DNA of 64,000 nucleotides from Apodemus sylvaticus (Eukaryota; Chordata; Mammalia; Rodentia; Muridae): positions 122,830,062 to 122,894,061 of the forward strand of contig NC_067477.1 in assembly GCF_947179515.1 (NCBI RefSeq), written 5' to 3'. The translations under genes and the position numbers were made by a program. How positions within the stretch are numbered: position 1 is the stretch's first letter; each line of letters opens with the position of its first letter. A model generated the notes under the pieces. It was not told where the DNA came from and searched no databases. It saw only the letters and a program-made list of their open reading frames with translations. Of the stretch, positions 23,351 through 34,363 are shown piece after piece.

Positions 23351-24378
23351 GCAGCAGCAGCAGCAGCAGCAGCAGCAGCTGGTCCAGAGGAAGGGCCATC
23401 AGCAGTAGAACCAAGCGGACAGGGTCCAGGCAGACCCTGCGCCCACGACTACTGGCCATCTCTGGCCAGCCAGGCTGCAAGCAGCGGCGGATTTACCGTG
23501 CCTTTCACCACACAGAAGCCACATCAGAACTCTGCCTCCCGCCAGTCAGTTACGAGGCCTCCATATTGGTTCTCGGTCACCAGAGAAATCAGACTGAGGT
23601 ATGCAAATATAACCGGAGACCAACATCGCAGGGGTCTAAGCCTGACAGGCGTTGGCCTGCACCCAGGCCCTGGGCTGATGGGGGGGCACCGGGGTGCAAA
23701 CCCGGCCAGGAGGTCCCCCCCCCCCCCGCCGGGCGCGCGCACCACCACCATTTTGCCTAAGGGAAGCCAGAGAGACCTAGCAGGCAAAACCAAACCAACT
23801 AACAGGCATAGCCCGAGGCGGACATAGCAGGGGTCTCAGACGGTCAGGCCCTGGACTGCCCCCAGGCCCTGGGCTGCTCGGTGGGCCATCTGTGTGCTGA
23901 CCCGGCCAGGAGGTTGTTAGCCCAGCAGACTCTCCCAGCACTCTCAGGGAGTGCACGCATGCCACCACCCTAGCCACCTGACAGACCCAATTAACACTCA
24001 CAGCTGAGGGGAACTTTGCTCCAACATTGGCCTGCCAGGCTTTTGCCTAAACTCAGGGCCTGAGAAGCTAGGCTAGCCTTGTGTGCACCAATCCGGTTGG
24101 GAGTTCTGCTGCCCAGCAGAGAGATCAGCACGCAGAAAAGGTCCCTGCAGCATACAGGCTCAGCACTCCCTGAAGGAGCAAACGGGCACCTTCTGGCTCA
24201 CAGACACAATCTGGGGCAAAGAACACTAGGGCTGCAAGGGCACCCAAGAGGAGGAAAGCACATCAGCAATCTGCAACAGGGGAAACCCTGCCCTCCAGTG
24301 TTGCAGAAATAGCCCTAGAGCCTCTCAGGAGGCTGAAACACCAGCCAGAGACAAGACCAATTAGCTCCAGAGAACAAG
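23351..24378 (+). promoter_or_regulatory. L1-g 5'UTR / internal promoter
   Basis: It begins with (GCA)9 (23351-23379), then CTGGTCCAGAGGAAGGGCCA. It is GC-rich, with CpGs concentrated at 23380-23960. A 13-base C run (23715-23727) sits exactly where the sister copies carry T runs. The YY1-like CCACCATTTTGCC lies at 23745-23757. The last bases before the ATG, AGCTCCAGAGAACAAG, match the minus-strand sister at 27462 onward. It would drive transcription into the inverted sister. Confidence 0.85.
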
Positions 24379-25602
24379 ATGGCAAAGGGCAAACGCAGGA
24401 ACACTACTAACAGAAATCTAGGCAATATGGCAGCATCTGAACCAAACTCTCCAACATCAGCAAGTCCTGGTTATGCCAACACACCAGAGAAACAAGATTT
24501 GGATTTAAAATCACTGTTCATGATGCTGCTAGAAGAACACAAAAAGGACATGAATGAATCTCTTAAAGAAATACAGGGGAACATGAATAAGCTAGAAACC
24601 CGTTTAATGGAAACACAAAAAACACTTAAAGAAATGCAGGAGAATAAGGCCCAAGAGATAGAAGCCAATAAAGAAGAAAGGCAAAAAAAGCTTAAAGAAA
24701 TGTAGGAGAACTTGAGTCAACAGGCAGAAGTCATGAAAGAGGAAACACAAAAATCTCTTAAAGAATTACAGGAAAACACAGAAAAACAAATGATGGAACT
24801 GAGCAAAACCATCCTGGACCTAAAAACAGAAGTAGAAACAACTAAGAAATCACAAAGGGAGACAACTTTGGAGATAGAAAACCTTGAGAAGAAATCAGGG
24901 GCCATAGATGCAAATATAAACAACAGAATACAAGAGATGGAAGAAAGAATCTCAGATGCTGAAGATACCATAGAAACCATTGACTCAACTGTCAAAGAAA
25001 ATGCAAAATGCAAAAAGCTTGTATCCCAGAACATCCAGGAAATCCAGGATACAATGAGAAGACCAAACCTAAGGATTATAGGTATAGATGAGAGTGAAGA
25101 TTTACAACAGAAAGGGCCAGCAAATATCTTCAACAAAATTATGGAAGAAAACTTTCCCAACTTAAAGAGAGAGATGCCTATGAATATACAAGAAGCCTAC
25201 AGAATTCCAAACAGACTGGACCTGAGCAGAAATACCTCCCATCACATAATAATCAAAACCCCAAATGCACTAAACAAAGAAAGAATATTAAAGGCAGTAA
25301 GAGAGAAAGGCCAAGTAACATATAAAGGAAGACCTATCAGAATCACACCAGACTTCTCACCAGAGACCATGAAAGCTAAAAGATCCTGGGCAGATCTCAT
25401 GCAGACTCTAAGAGAACACAAATGTCAGCCAAGACTACTATACCCAGCAAAACTCTCATTCACCATAGATGGAGAAACCAAGATATTCCATGACAAAACC
25501 AAATTCACACAATATCTTTCCACAAACCCAGCTCTGCAAAGAATAATAGGAGGAAAACTCCAATACAAGGAGGGAAACTACACCCTGGAAAAAGCAAGAT
25601 AG
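24379..25602 (+). pseudogene. L1 ORF1p, full length except one in-frame stop
   Basis: MAKGKRRNTT at the start, then an N-terminal region, a long charged coiled coil (about residues 50-185, heptads such as KEMQENKAQEIEANKEE), an RRM-like domain (MRRPNLRIIGIDE) and the basic C-terminal domain (VREKGQVTYKGRPIRI, LREHKCQPRLLYPAKL, NYTLEKAR). The whole 407-residue frame is kept from 24379 to 25602. The one lesion is TAG at 24703-24705, where the heptad pattern and sister copies have CAG (Gln). The stop falls in the coiled coil, so a product starting at the normal ATG would lack all RNA-binding domains. Downstream initiation at MSQQ or MKEE is possible in principle, but nothing shows it. Confidence 0.95.
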
Positions 25603-25747
25603 TTACCTTCCTTCATCAAACCCAAAAGAAGATAACCACTCAAATATAAAAAGAACATCAAAAATGACAGGAAGTAAGAATCAATATTCCCTAATATGTA
25701 AGATGAAATCTCAGTGTTGTTTTGATTTGCATTTCCCTAATGACTAA

Positions 25748-26171
25748 TTATTGTGTTAGGTGCAATGTGTGCTTTGAGCTTTAGTAAGGTTTCTTTTACG
25801 AATGAGGGTGCCCTTGCATTTGGCGCATAGATGTTCAGAATTGAAAGTTCTTCTTGGTGGATTTTTCCTTTGACCAGCAAGAAATGTCCTTCTGTGTCTC
25901 TTTTGATGACTTTAGGTTGAAAGTCAATTTTATCTGATATTAGAATGGCTACTCCTGCTGGTTTCCTGTGACCATTGGCTTGTAAGATTGTCTTCCAGCC
26001 TTTTACTCTAAGGTAGTTTTTATCTTTGACACTGAGGTGTGTCTCCTGTATACAGCAAATTGTAGGGTCCTGTTTCCTTATCCAGTCTGTTAGTCTATGT
26101 CTTTTTATTGGGGAATTGAGTCCATTGATGTTAAGAGATATTAAGGAATAGAGATTATTACTTCCTGTCAT
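25748..26171 (-). pseudogene. L1 ORF2p endonuclease fragment (first ~141 residues)
   Basis: The frame MTGSNNLYSLISLNINGLN is open and includes the endonuclease residues N14, E43 and Y115. It ends at APNTII, just before the D145/N147 block. After that the sequence jumps to an unrelated position of ORF2. An endonuclease without D145, D205 and H230 cannot cut, so this fragment is inert as an enzyme. Confidence 0.92.
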
Positions 26172-26232
26172 TTTTGATATTATTTTTATATCTGAGTGAT
26201 TATCTTTTTTTGGGTTTGATGAAGGAAGGTTA

Positions 26233-27461
26233 CTATCTTACTTTTTCCAGGGTGTAGTTTCCCTCCTTGTATTGGAGTTTTCCTCCTATTATTCTTTCTA
26301 GAGCTGGGTTTGTGGACAGATATTGTGTAAATTTGGTTTTGTCATGGAATGTCTTGGTTTCTCCACCTATTGTGATTAAGAGTTTTGCTGGGTATAGTAG
26401 TCTTGGCTGACATTTGTGTTCTCTTAGAGTCTGCATGAGATCTGCCCAGGAACTTTTAGCTTTCATGGTCTCTGGTGAGAAGTCTGGTGTGATTCTGATA
26501 GGTCTTCCTTTATATGTTACTTGGCCTTTTTCTCTTACTGCCTTTAATATTCTTTCTTTGTTTAGTGCATTTGGGGTTTTAATTATTATGTGGCTAGAGG
26601 TATTTCTGCTCAGATCCAGTCTGTTTGGAGTTCTGTAGGCTTCTTGTATACTCCTGGGTATCTCTCTCTTTAATTTGGGACAGTTTTCTTCCATAACTTT
26701 GTTAAAGATATTTGCTGGCCTTTTCAGTTGTAAATCTTCACTCTCATCTATACCTATAATCCTTAAGTTTGGTCTTCTTATTGTATCCTGGATTTCCTGG
26801 ATGTTCTGGGATACAAGCTTTTTGCATTTTGCATTTTCTTTGACAGTTGAGTCAATGGTTTCTATGGTATCTTCGGCATCTGAAATTCTTTCTTCCATCC
26901 CTTGTATTCTGTTGTTTATATTTGTATCTATGGCCCCTGATTTCTTCTCAAGGTTTTCTATCTCCAAAGTTGTCTCCCTTTGTGATTTCTTAGTTGTTTC
27001 TACTTCTGTTTTTAGATCCAGGATGGTTTTGCTCAGTTCCATCATTTGTTTGTTTGTGTTTTCCTATAATTCTTTAAGAGATTTTTGTGTTTCCTCTTTC
27101 ATGACTTCTGCCTCTTGACTTAAGCTCTCCTGCATTTCTTTAAGTTTTTTTTTACGTTTCTTCTTTATTGGCTTCTATCTCTTGAGCCTTATTCTCCTGC
27201 ATTTCTTTAAGTGATTTTTGTGTTTCCATTAAACGGGTTTCTAGCTTATTCATGTTCCCCTGTATTTCTTTAAGAGATTCATTTATGTCCTTTTTGTGTT
27301 CTTCTAGCAGCATCATGATCAGTGATTTTAAATCCAAATCTTGTTTCTCTGGTGTGTTGGCATAACCAGGACTTGCTGATTGATGTTGGAGAGTTTGGTT
27401 CAGATGCTGCCATATTGCCTGGATTTCTGTTAGTAGTGTTCCTGCATTTGCCCTTTGCCAT
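26233..27461 (-). pseudogene. L1 ORF1p, broken in at least three places
   Basis: It starts MAKGKCRNTTNRN at 27461. The frame shifts after NSPTSIS (near 27370) and returns at MDLKSL (27337). A second shift or T-run change lies near 27140-27160. A CAG to TAG change interrupts LKELQEN near 27065. From MMELSK (27045) to KVR (26233) it is open for 270 residues and differs from L1-g ORF1 at about 20 of them by eye. The coiled-coil part has the same block order as L1-g. Confidence 0.93.
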
Positions 27462-28482
27462 CTTGTTCTCTGGAGTTAGTTGGTCTTGTCCCTGGCTGGT
27501 GTTTGGGCCTCCTGAGGGGCTCTGGGGCTATTACTGCAACACTATATGGCTGGGTTTCCCCTGTAGCTGATTGCTGATGTGCTGTCTTCCTCTTGGATAC
27601 CCTTGCAGCTCTAGAGTACTTTGCCTCAGATTGTGTCTGTGAACCAGATGGAGCCTGTTTGCACCTTCAAGGATTGCTGATGGTGTATGCTGCGGGGACC
27701 TTTTCTGTGTGCTGATTACTCTGCTGAGCAGCCGATCTCCCAACCGGGTTGGTGCACACAAGGCTAGCCTGGCTGCTCAGGCCCTAGGTCCAGGTAAAAG
27801 CCTGGGAGGCCAAGGTCCGAGCAAAGTTCCCCTCCGGCTATGACTGTTAATCGGGTCTGTCAGGTGGCCAGGATGGCTGGCATGTGTGCGCTCGTGCTCC
27901 CTGAAAGTGCAGGGAGAATCTGCTGGGCTAACAACCTCCTGCGCGGGTTTACACACAGATGGCCCATCAAGCCGCCCAGTTCATGGGGTCGGTCCAGGGC
28001 CTGTTGGGGCCTAGACCCCTGCTTTGTTATCCTGAGGCTATGCCTGTTAGCTGGCTTTGCCTGCTAGAGCTCTCTGGGGTCCTGTAGGCAAAATGGCTGT
28101 GCGCTGCTGGCCCGGACCAAAAAAAAAAAAACCTCCTGGCTGGGTTGGCACCCCAATGGCCCCCCGAAGAGCCCAGGGCCTGGGTGCAGGCCAACACCCG
28201 TTGGGCTTAGACCCCCGCGATGTTAGCCTCGGGTTATGTTTGTGTACCTCAGTCTGTCCGATCTCTCTGGAGTCCGAAACCAAGATGGAGGCGAGTCTCT
28301 CGTGACTGGCAGGAGGCAGAGTTCTGATGTGGCTTCTGTGCGGTGAAAGGCACTGTAAATTCGCAGGTGCTTGCAGCCTGGCTGGCCAGCGAAGGTCAGT
28401 GGTCATGGGCCGCACGGCCTAACTGGACCCTGTGTTGCCTTGGTTCCACTGCTGATGGCCCTTCGGCTGGACCAGCCACTGC
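27462..28482 (-). promoter_or_regulatory. L1-h 5'UTR / internal promoter
   Basis: This is the same 5'UTR type as 23351-24378 in reverse orientation, starting GCAGCAGTGGCTGGTCCAGC on the minus strand at about 28480. It is GC-rich. A T run on the minus strand (A run 28120-28131 on plus) stands where L1-g has C13. YY1-like motifs are at 28088-28099 and 28281-28290. It points toward L1-g, so the two promoters converge. Confidence 0.85.
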
Positions 28483-29368
28483 TGCACTCGAAGCTTTGTG
28501 ACTTTATCTGTCATTTTCTTTACTTCATTTGATTTATGTTTCTTTGGATTTTCAGTCCTCTGATTCTTTTCTCTTTTCTCATTTTTACTCTGAATATTAT
28601 CTTATATTCTTTATATTGGTGAAATAATAATATGTTCTCCTAATTTTTTTCTTCTACACTGCAAAGAAGTTTACACCTCATATACTTTTAAAATTTTGCC
28701 TCCAATCAGTTTTATGTTGACTTGATTTTTGTAGCAAAAACATGTTATTACTCTTCCTATCTTTTCTTGAACTATGAAATTTCTGACTCTTATTTGACAC
28801 TCAGTGGTCTCTAGAAATTTAGCTTACATCTTTGTACTTCCATATTTTTGTTAAACTAGCAAAGGTCTCTTGAGTGATTATCGTGTTAACTCCAAATTCC
28901 TCTTTCTCAGAGAATTTCAAGAGGTTTCTGAGATTGCAGTAGCTTTTCATCTGTATACATCAGACTTTTCATTCACACGATGCTTGAATTTTAAGTCATT
29001 TTGATGGTGAATACTAATACAGTACATAAGAAGCAAAATTAGTGCTGATATTAAAGCAACATGAATGTTATAGCTTTGGGATTTTTAGTCACATCTATGT
29101 ATCTGTTTATCAGCTCTAACTGAAATGCTGATGCCTCTCAGTGGGTGGTTTTATTTACACTAAGATTTTCATTTCATATTTCAAAGTAAGCCTTTAAACT
29201 GGCTAATATTCTTTTATCATTGTACTGGCAAATAATCTCAAGTATTCTTTCTGAATAAGATACCCAATGAGATTGCATTATTTTAAAAGCACAAAATGTA
29301 GTGTTTATATTACATTCTATTAAAGCATGCAGAGAAACCACAAGCAATATCATATTTAAGGGATGTAC
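28483..29368. other. Unrecognised T-rich intergenic DNA
   Basis: No gene or nameable repeat. The sequence right next to the L1-h 5' end (AAGCTTTGTGACTTTATCTG) shares no duplication with the left flank at 23330-23350. Confidence 0.55.
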
Positions 29369-29585
29369 AAAAAGTGTTTCATTGAGCCTTTTGTGGTCCA
29401 GGAAAGGCTCAGTGCACAGTGTAAGGGAATACCAGGATAGGGAAGCATGAAGGGGTGGATTGGGGAACAAGGGGAGGGAAAAGGGCTTATGGGACTTTAG
29501 GGGAGGGGAGATCCAGGAAAGAGAAATCATTTGAAATGTAAATAAAGAATATATCGAATAAAAGAAATAATAAAAAAGTGTTTCA
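29369..29585 (+). mobile_element. L1-i: very short L1 3' end with 13-bp target-site duplication
   Basis: AAAAAGTGTTTCA lies at 29369-29381 and 29573-29585. The insert is ~190 bases of L1 3'UTR ending AATCATTTGAAATGTAAATA and an A-rich tail. It shares the GGGCTTATGGGACTT block with the 3'UTRs at 50285 and 57020, so it belongs to the same recent subfamily group. Confidence 0.92.
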
Positions 29586-32500
29586 CATACCATAGTATAG
29601 CTAGTTATAATTTAAAGATTAAGTTCTGGATTCATATTTTTTAAATACACTAGTACTTCTTTGGAAAATGATAGTACTTATATGCAAAATGCAGTTATAC
29701 TCCTCAAATATTTGACTTTAAGATGTACTTTAAAATTTAATGCTGCACATTTGAAAAGAAATGCTTTCTATTACTAGTTTACTAGAGCCTCTGTTAACTT
29801 ATTCTGAGTTTACCAAAGATTCTCTATAATGATTAAATTGATATCACTAGTGCAATAGTACAATTACTCTTTCATCAGCTTTCTTTAAAGAATGGCATTA
29901 CTCAATCCATTTGTATGTGTGGCCCTTTACTCCATTTGTAGTTGCAAAAATAAAAATGCAAGCATGCTGTTTCTCTTTAAACTATTCTCCTTAGAAGAGT
30001 TTAGAATACCCACTCAAATGGAAAATCAAAAGGCTGCAATACTGAAAATGCCGATTATCCCAAATCTGCATATTATAAGTTACAATAGATTAAAACTTGC
30101 ATGCCTTTTTGTTTGCTTGTTTGTTTGAGGTTATAGATGAATCAGAGTTCTAAATGCTAAATAGAGTTGAGGGTTACACAGAAATATCATGTCTAATATG
30201 CATGAGTATGTGTCTGTGTGTGTGTGTTTCCTTTATCAGTCTGAGTGCTATAAATTTGCACCCCCTTATATGTTAGCTAATATTTCCTAACAAATTCATG
30301 CTGTTTCAATTCTATTTACTTGGAATGCACACGTATTTAAGCATCTCATTTTTATTATTTAATTTTCTTTATAAAGTAACAGTGTTCTATCCCTTTCTGA
30401 AATTCAAATTGTAGCTTACTCAGATTTTACTAGTTTTCATAAACATTCACTTGTGTGTCATTGGACATTGTTTGGAGATATTTAAATGCAAATATCCACA
30501 ACACTGTCACCATCAAGTCCAGAACTTCCCTGTTACTCCAAACAGTGACCTTCCTCATGTGGTTTGTCTCTATGGTACCCCTCCTTCATCTTTGCTTAGC
30601 TACAAACAACTGGTTATTTTACTACATAATACTTGCACTTTAAACTTTTCATGAGTTACTGTTAATTTAGTAAGGGAAATTCGATGCTACCAATTACTTT
30701 CTTGGGAGAATATAACCTTAGCAAATATAAACACAACTTATTAATTTAATGAGCACCATCGTAGCTGTCAAATTTACCATGTGGATTTTTATTCTGTTTT
30801 AAATGCAAACAATTCCTACAGGATTTTTAGTAAACACCTCAGTTCCATTTCACATTTTTAGACTTATTTAAATTCAACATCCTTTTACTCTCTCAAATAA
30901 AAGGATTTTAAAGGAATACCTTTACTGAGTGATTAAAATTCAAAAATTATACACAAGCACACCCACTAAGACATAGAAAGATGGCTGAAATCATAAAGGT
31001 AACTGCTATATGTATATTTATTGCTTTTAAACAGAATAAATATTTTTAACAGTAAAGAGAAAGCCTTATTTAGGTTTTATTTAAGAGTATGTGTCTGTAG
31101 TCATTCAGTATAAAACTGAATATAATGAGTCAGAGTAGTTCACAAAATAGAAACTTTTGGCTAGTGCAATTTCAGGTAGCACTGCCTACTGTTTTCTAGG
31201 AGAGACATCATTAAGGGGAAATCAAACATCTGTATGTGATCTTTTGCATTCTCAAATCTCTCAGGAACATAATTCCTTATCATCTACATAATACATGCAT
31301 GAGGTCTGTTTTATTAGCCATCTTCTCATAACTGTGCAGCATCTACACAACAGAGACTTCAGTGTGCTTAGGTCTAAAATGGTTTACAACCATCTTTAGA
31401 GGCCTTTAGAAACTTTAGAAGCACACGTATATTTAAGAAAGGAATTACCCTGCTACAGAGACAAGTATTCTACAGTTGGTTGTAGATTCCATTCAATCTT
31501 AACAGAATTCTCTACAATTAGCATGAGCAGTCTGAAAGTAGAAGCCACAATACATTGAAAAACATTTTTCACTTTACACATACATGATCTTTACAGATAT
31601 TCAGATAAATTGCACAGGAAACAGGTTCATTAAAGTACTAACAACTGTACTGGCAACAATGGACATGTTCATACTGAAGTCTAAGGAATGTGTAAGACTT
31701 AAGAAACTCAGTTATAAAGTGATGATAATTTTGCTCATCTTATATGAAAGGCTCAACTAAGATTAAAGAACAGTTAAATCTTGTGAGAATGTCTAACCAC
31801 ACAGTCAGTCTTTCAGAATCCATGAGAGTTTCACGACATTTAGTAAAAAGAGGCTTCAATCCCACAGAGATTACAGGCCACTGAGGAAAACTGGGAGTAA
31901 AGGGATATGGTATTCCCTAGGGCAGAAAACATTGATTGTTCAACAACAAACAGTCACGTCTGAAAATTATATATGTGTGTATGTGTACATATATGTGTAT
32001 GTATATACATATATGTATGCATTAACAAATAGTAAAGAAAGAGGCTATGAATCTGAAGTAGAACTGGAAGTAATATTGAGAATTTGGAAGGTGGTATTAA
32101 CCGAGGATTAAAAATGTACCAGTCACTGTTTTGGTTCTAGAATCTTATATGACAGGATAAGATATATCCATGGTCTTAAAAAAGATCCAAGATGCAGGGT
32201 CAGAATCTAAAAAAGAGTCATAATGAAGAAAATAATTATTAATGAGATGATTGAAGATGATTCCTAGAAGAATGACTATAATATGACTGTAGAATTGGAT
32301 GAATATTCCCTATAATTTTAGAGAACACACTCTGATATATTGAATGTTGGCTGAACATAAGTAATATTCTTTTAAGAAATCTTTCTTTAAATATAAAATT
32401 TATTTTTATTTATGAATTTTAAGTCAAATATATACATATACTTAGCAAAAGTATTCATATATAAAGTCCATGTTAATATCAATGTTTATGTGCACAACTA

Positions 32501-33774
32501 TATCCATGAGTCATAAATGTTAACTTTGACACAACTACTTTTATCATTATAGAAAAGAACAACCTGGGTAGATATGCTAGCTTCTTTCATAGTCCCCAGG
32601 TTTTAACATTTTTTTCATTACAGTGCTGATGTATGCATTGTGGAAGCCTGTCTCTTTAAATAAGCTGTAGCTGGTGACAGACCACATAGAATACTGTGTA
32701 ATTATTTCCAACTCGATCATGGATTCAGGATAGCCATGGCTGACAATTCTGAGCATGAGTGGACTAAGAGCACACTGGAAATATTTTGCCACTTTCATTT
32801 TTTGTTTGAAATTTATTTATTTATTTATTTATTTATTTACTTATTTATTTATGTATTTACTTAGTTAAGGGAAGCTGTACGAAGAAGAATTAGGCAAGAG
32901 ACTGTAGATTTCTAATTGATGTTCTGGTCTTTAAATCTGTCTCCACACAGTCTGTGAGCTACTAAAGAAACACTTTACTCAAGGGTCCATTAGGCAGGAG
33001 TGCTGTTTCTTGATAAATGATGTCTTGCACTTTCAATTCATCTTTCTCAAGGTGGCTCTTTATTTAAGAAGAGCAACTTGTAGGGAAGACTGAAGTTTAC
33101 TCCTATTATCTCATGTCTAATGGCTCACTTTTAACATTCATCTTCTTCAAAGTAAGCACTTAGAAATACTGTTAAAAATGAAGTATTTTAGACCAATGAT
33201 ACTAAATACATTTTCCTTTATATTTCTGTTTTTAAAGGAAGAGTTGGACATCAGGTATTTCCCTAAATCCTTGTGACAATAGCATCAGAGAGATCTCTAT
33301 GAATTTATATTCCTTCTTGAGCTATATGGAGAATGGTAGGATAATGACTGACATGAATAGTGAACAAATACACAATTGTAAGCTCAAGCTGGAAGAAAAG
33401 AAATTGAAGGTGGAATTTGCTTTGCATTGCATTGAGAAATAACTACTCTTCTGATAGCAAGAAAATGGTATATGTGCTTTAAAGATATGTGCATGAATAA
33501 GAAAGAAAAGATGCTGTTAGGAAGTCATTAAAGACCTATCCCCTGAAATTCTTATGTGTCAATCATAAGAAGAAAACTTTCTGCAAATGAGTGTGCAGAA
33601 TGGAAGAGAGAACTGAGGGATGAGCAACAGAGAGATGTAGGTGTGATTTGTTGTTATAGTGATAGGTTGTTTGAGCAAAGGCTGCTGAAGCCCTAGTGAG
33701 AACTTAACTCAAAAGAAAGACACACAAACATACTAAGTGAATAACTATATTATGTCATCAGAGGACCTGGTGTA
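29586..33774. other. Unrecognised AT-rich intergenic DNA with microsatellites
   Basis: There is a short (TG)n at 30209-30229 and a TATG/TACA-rich stretch at 31965-32021. No gene is seen. A 73-codon minus frame at 32577-32798 has fairly even composition but no recognisable domain. The rest may hold old repeats too diverged for me to name. Confidence 0.5.
32811..32866. repeat. (ATTT)n microsatellite
   Basis: About 13 tandem ATTT units with a few substitutions. Confidence 0.9.
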
Positions 33775-33968
33775 GACCCACGTGGTACGCCGTGTGCTTG
33801 CTGTTTCAGTCTCTGTGAGCTCATGCACACACCTTGCTTCATTTATTCAGAGGGCCTCTGTTGTCTTGCTGTGTTCCTTCATCTCTGATTCTTACCATGG
33901 TTCTCCCTCCTCTTATGCAGGATACCCTGAGCTCCAAGTGGAAGGATTTAATGGAGACATCTAATTTA

Positions 33969-34035
<67 letters not shown>

Positions 34036-34077
34036 ACTCTCTCTGTCTGTCTCTCTCTCTTTCCGTGTAGTGTGAGT

Positions 34078-34138
<61 letters not shown>

Positions 34139-34363
34139 GTCTGGTTGTGTGTCTGTAACTGTTCTCATTGACTGTTGAATAAGGGACTGATTTATGAAAA
34201 CAGTAAAGTGAGAATGACTGGATCTCTAACTCATGTTCCTTCTCTCGAGTCTCTTTTCCTCCTGTTGGGTTGCCATGTCCAAATTTGATATGATAGTTTT
34301 TGCTTCATCTTATTGCATTTTATTAATCATGCTGGGTTGTTAACTCTTAGAAGCCTGTTGTTT
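33775..34363 (+). mobile_element. Old rodent repeat, probably Lx-type L1 3' region (left part)
   Basis: Pieces such as TCAGTCTCTGTGAGCTCATG, ATGGAGACATCTAATTTAGG and CTCTTAGAAGCCTGTTG recall a common rodent L1 3' region. The run is interrupted by the CT/GA microsatellite and then by the L1-j insertion at 34351-35367. The right part resumes at 35355. Orientation and family name are uncertain. Confidence 0.45.
33971..34135. repeat. (CT)n ... (GA)n composite microsatellite, self-complementary
   Basis: A pure CT run at 33971-34033 and impure CT to 34062 are followed by a pure AG run at 34080-34135. The two halves are complementary, so each strand can fold into a hairpin, and the polypurine run can form triplex DNA. 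The frames at 33834-34070 and 33839-34168 are artefacts of this repeat. Confidence 0.95.

Larger units (their letters stand above)
23351..25698 (+). mobile_element. L1-g: plus-strand arm of an inverted L1 pair (5'UTR, ORF1, start of ORF2)
   Basis: A complete 5'UTR (23351-24378) is followed by ORF1 (24379-25602) and a 61-bp spacer. ORF2 starts ATGACAGGAAGTAAGAATCA at 25664 but is cut after about 12 codons at 25698. There is no 3'UTR and no A tail. Immediately downstream the same subfamily continues in the opposite orientation (L1-h), so the pair forms a 5.1-kb inverted repeat. No target-site duplication was found at 23351 or 28482. Confidence 0.95.
25699..28482 (-). mobile_element. L1-h: minus-strand arm of the inverted L1 pair
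   Basis: Read on the minus strand: 5'UTR (28482-27462), ORF1 (27461-26233), ORF2 codons 1 to about 141 (26171-25748), then a jump to ~49 bases from the far 3' end of ORF2 (25747-25699, encoding IREMQIKTTLRFHL-like sequence), which abuts the truncated ORF2 start of L1-g. It lacks most of ORF2 and its 3'UTR and tail. Subfamily features (GGKLQYKEGNYTLEK at the ORF1 end, same 5'UTR) match L1-g. Confidence 0.95.

Noticed and set aside
23318..23827. 169-codon frame with an alanine run
   Set aside because: The alanine run is the (GCA)9 at the L1 5' end. The frame crosses from flank into the L1 5'UTR and is not kept in sister copies.
32577..32798. 73-codon minus-strand frame with protein-like composition (MKVAKYFQCALS)
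   Set aside because: No family recognised. It could be a decayed exon or retrocopy, but nothing around it supports that. A protein search would decide.
33834..34168. Ser/Leu-rich and Arg/Glu-rich frames
   Set aside because: Translations of the CT/GA microsatellite.
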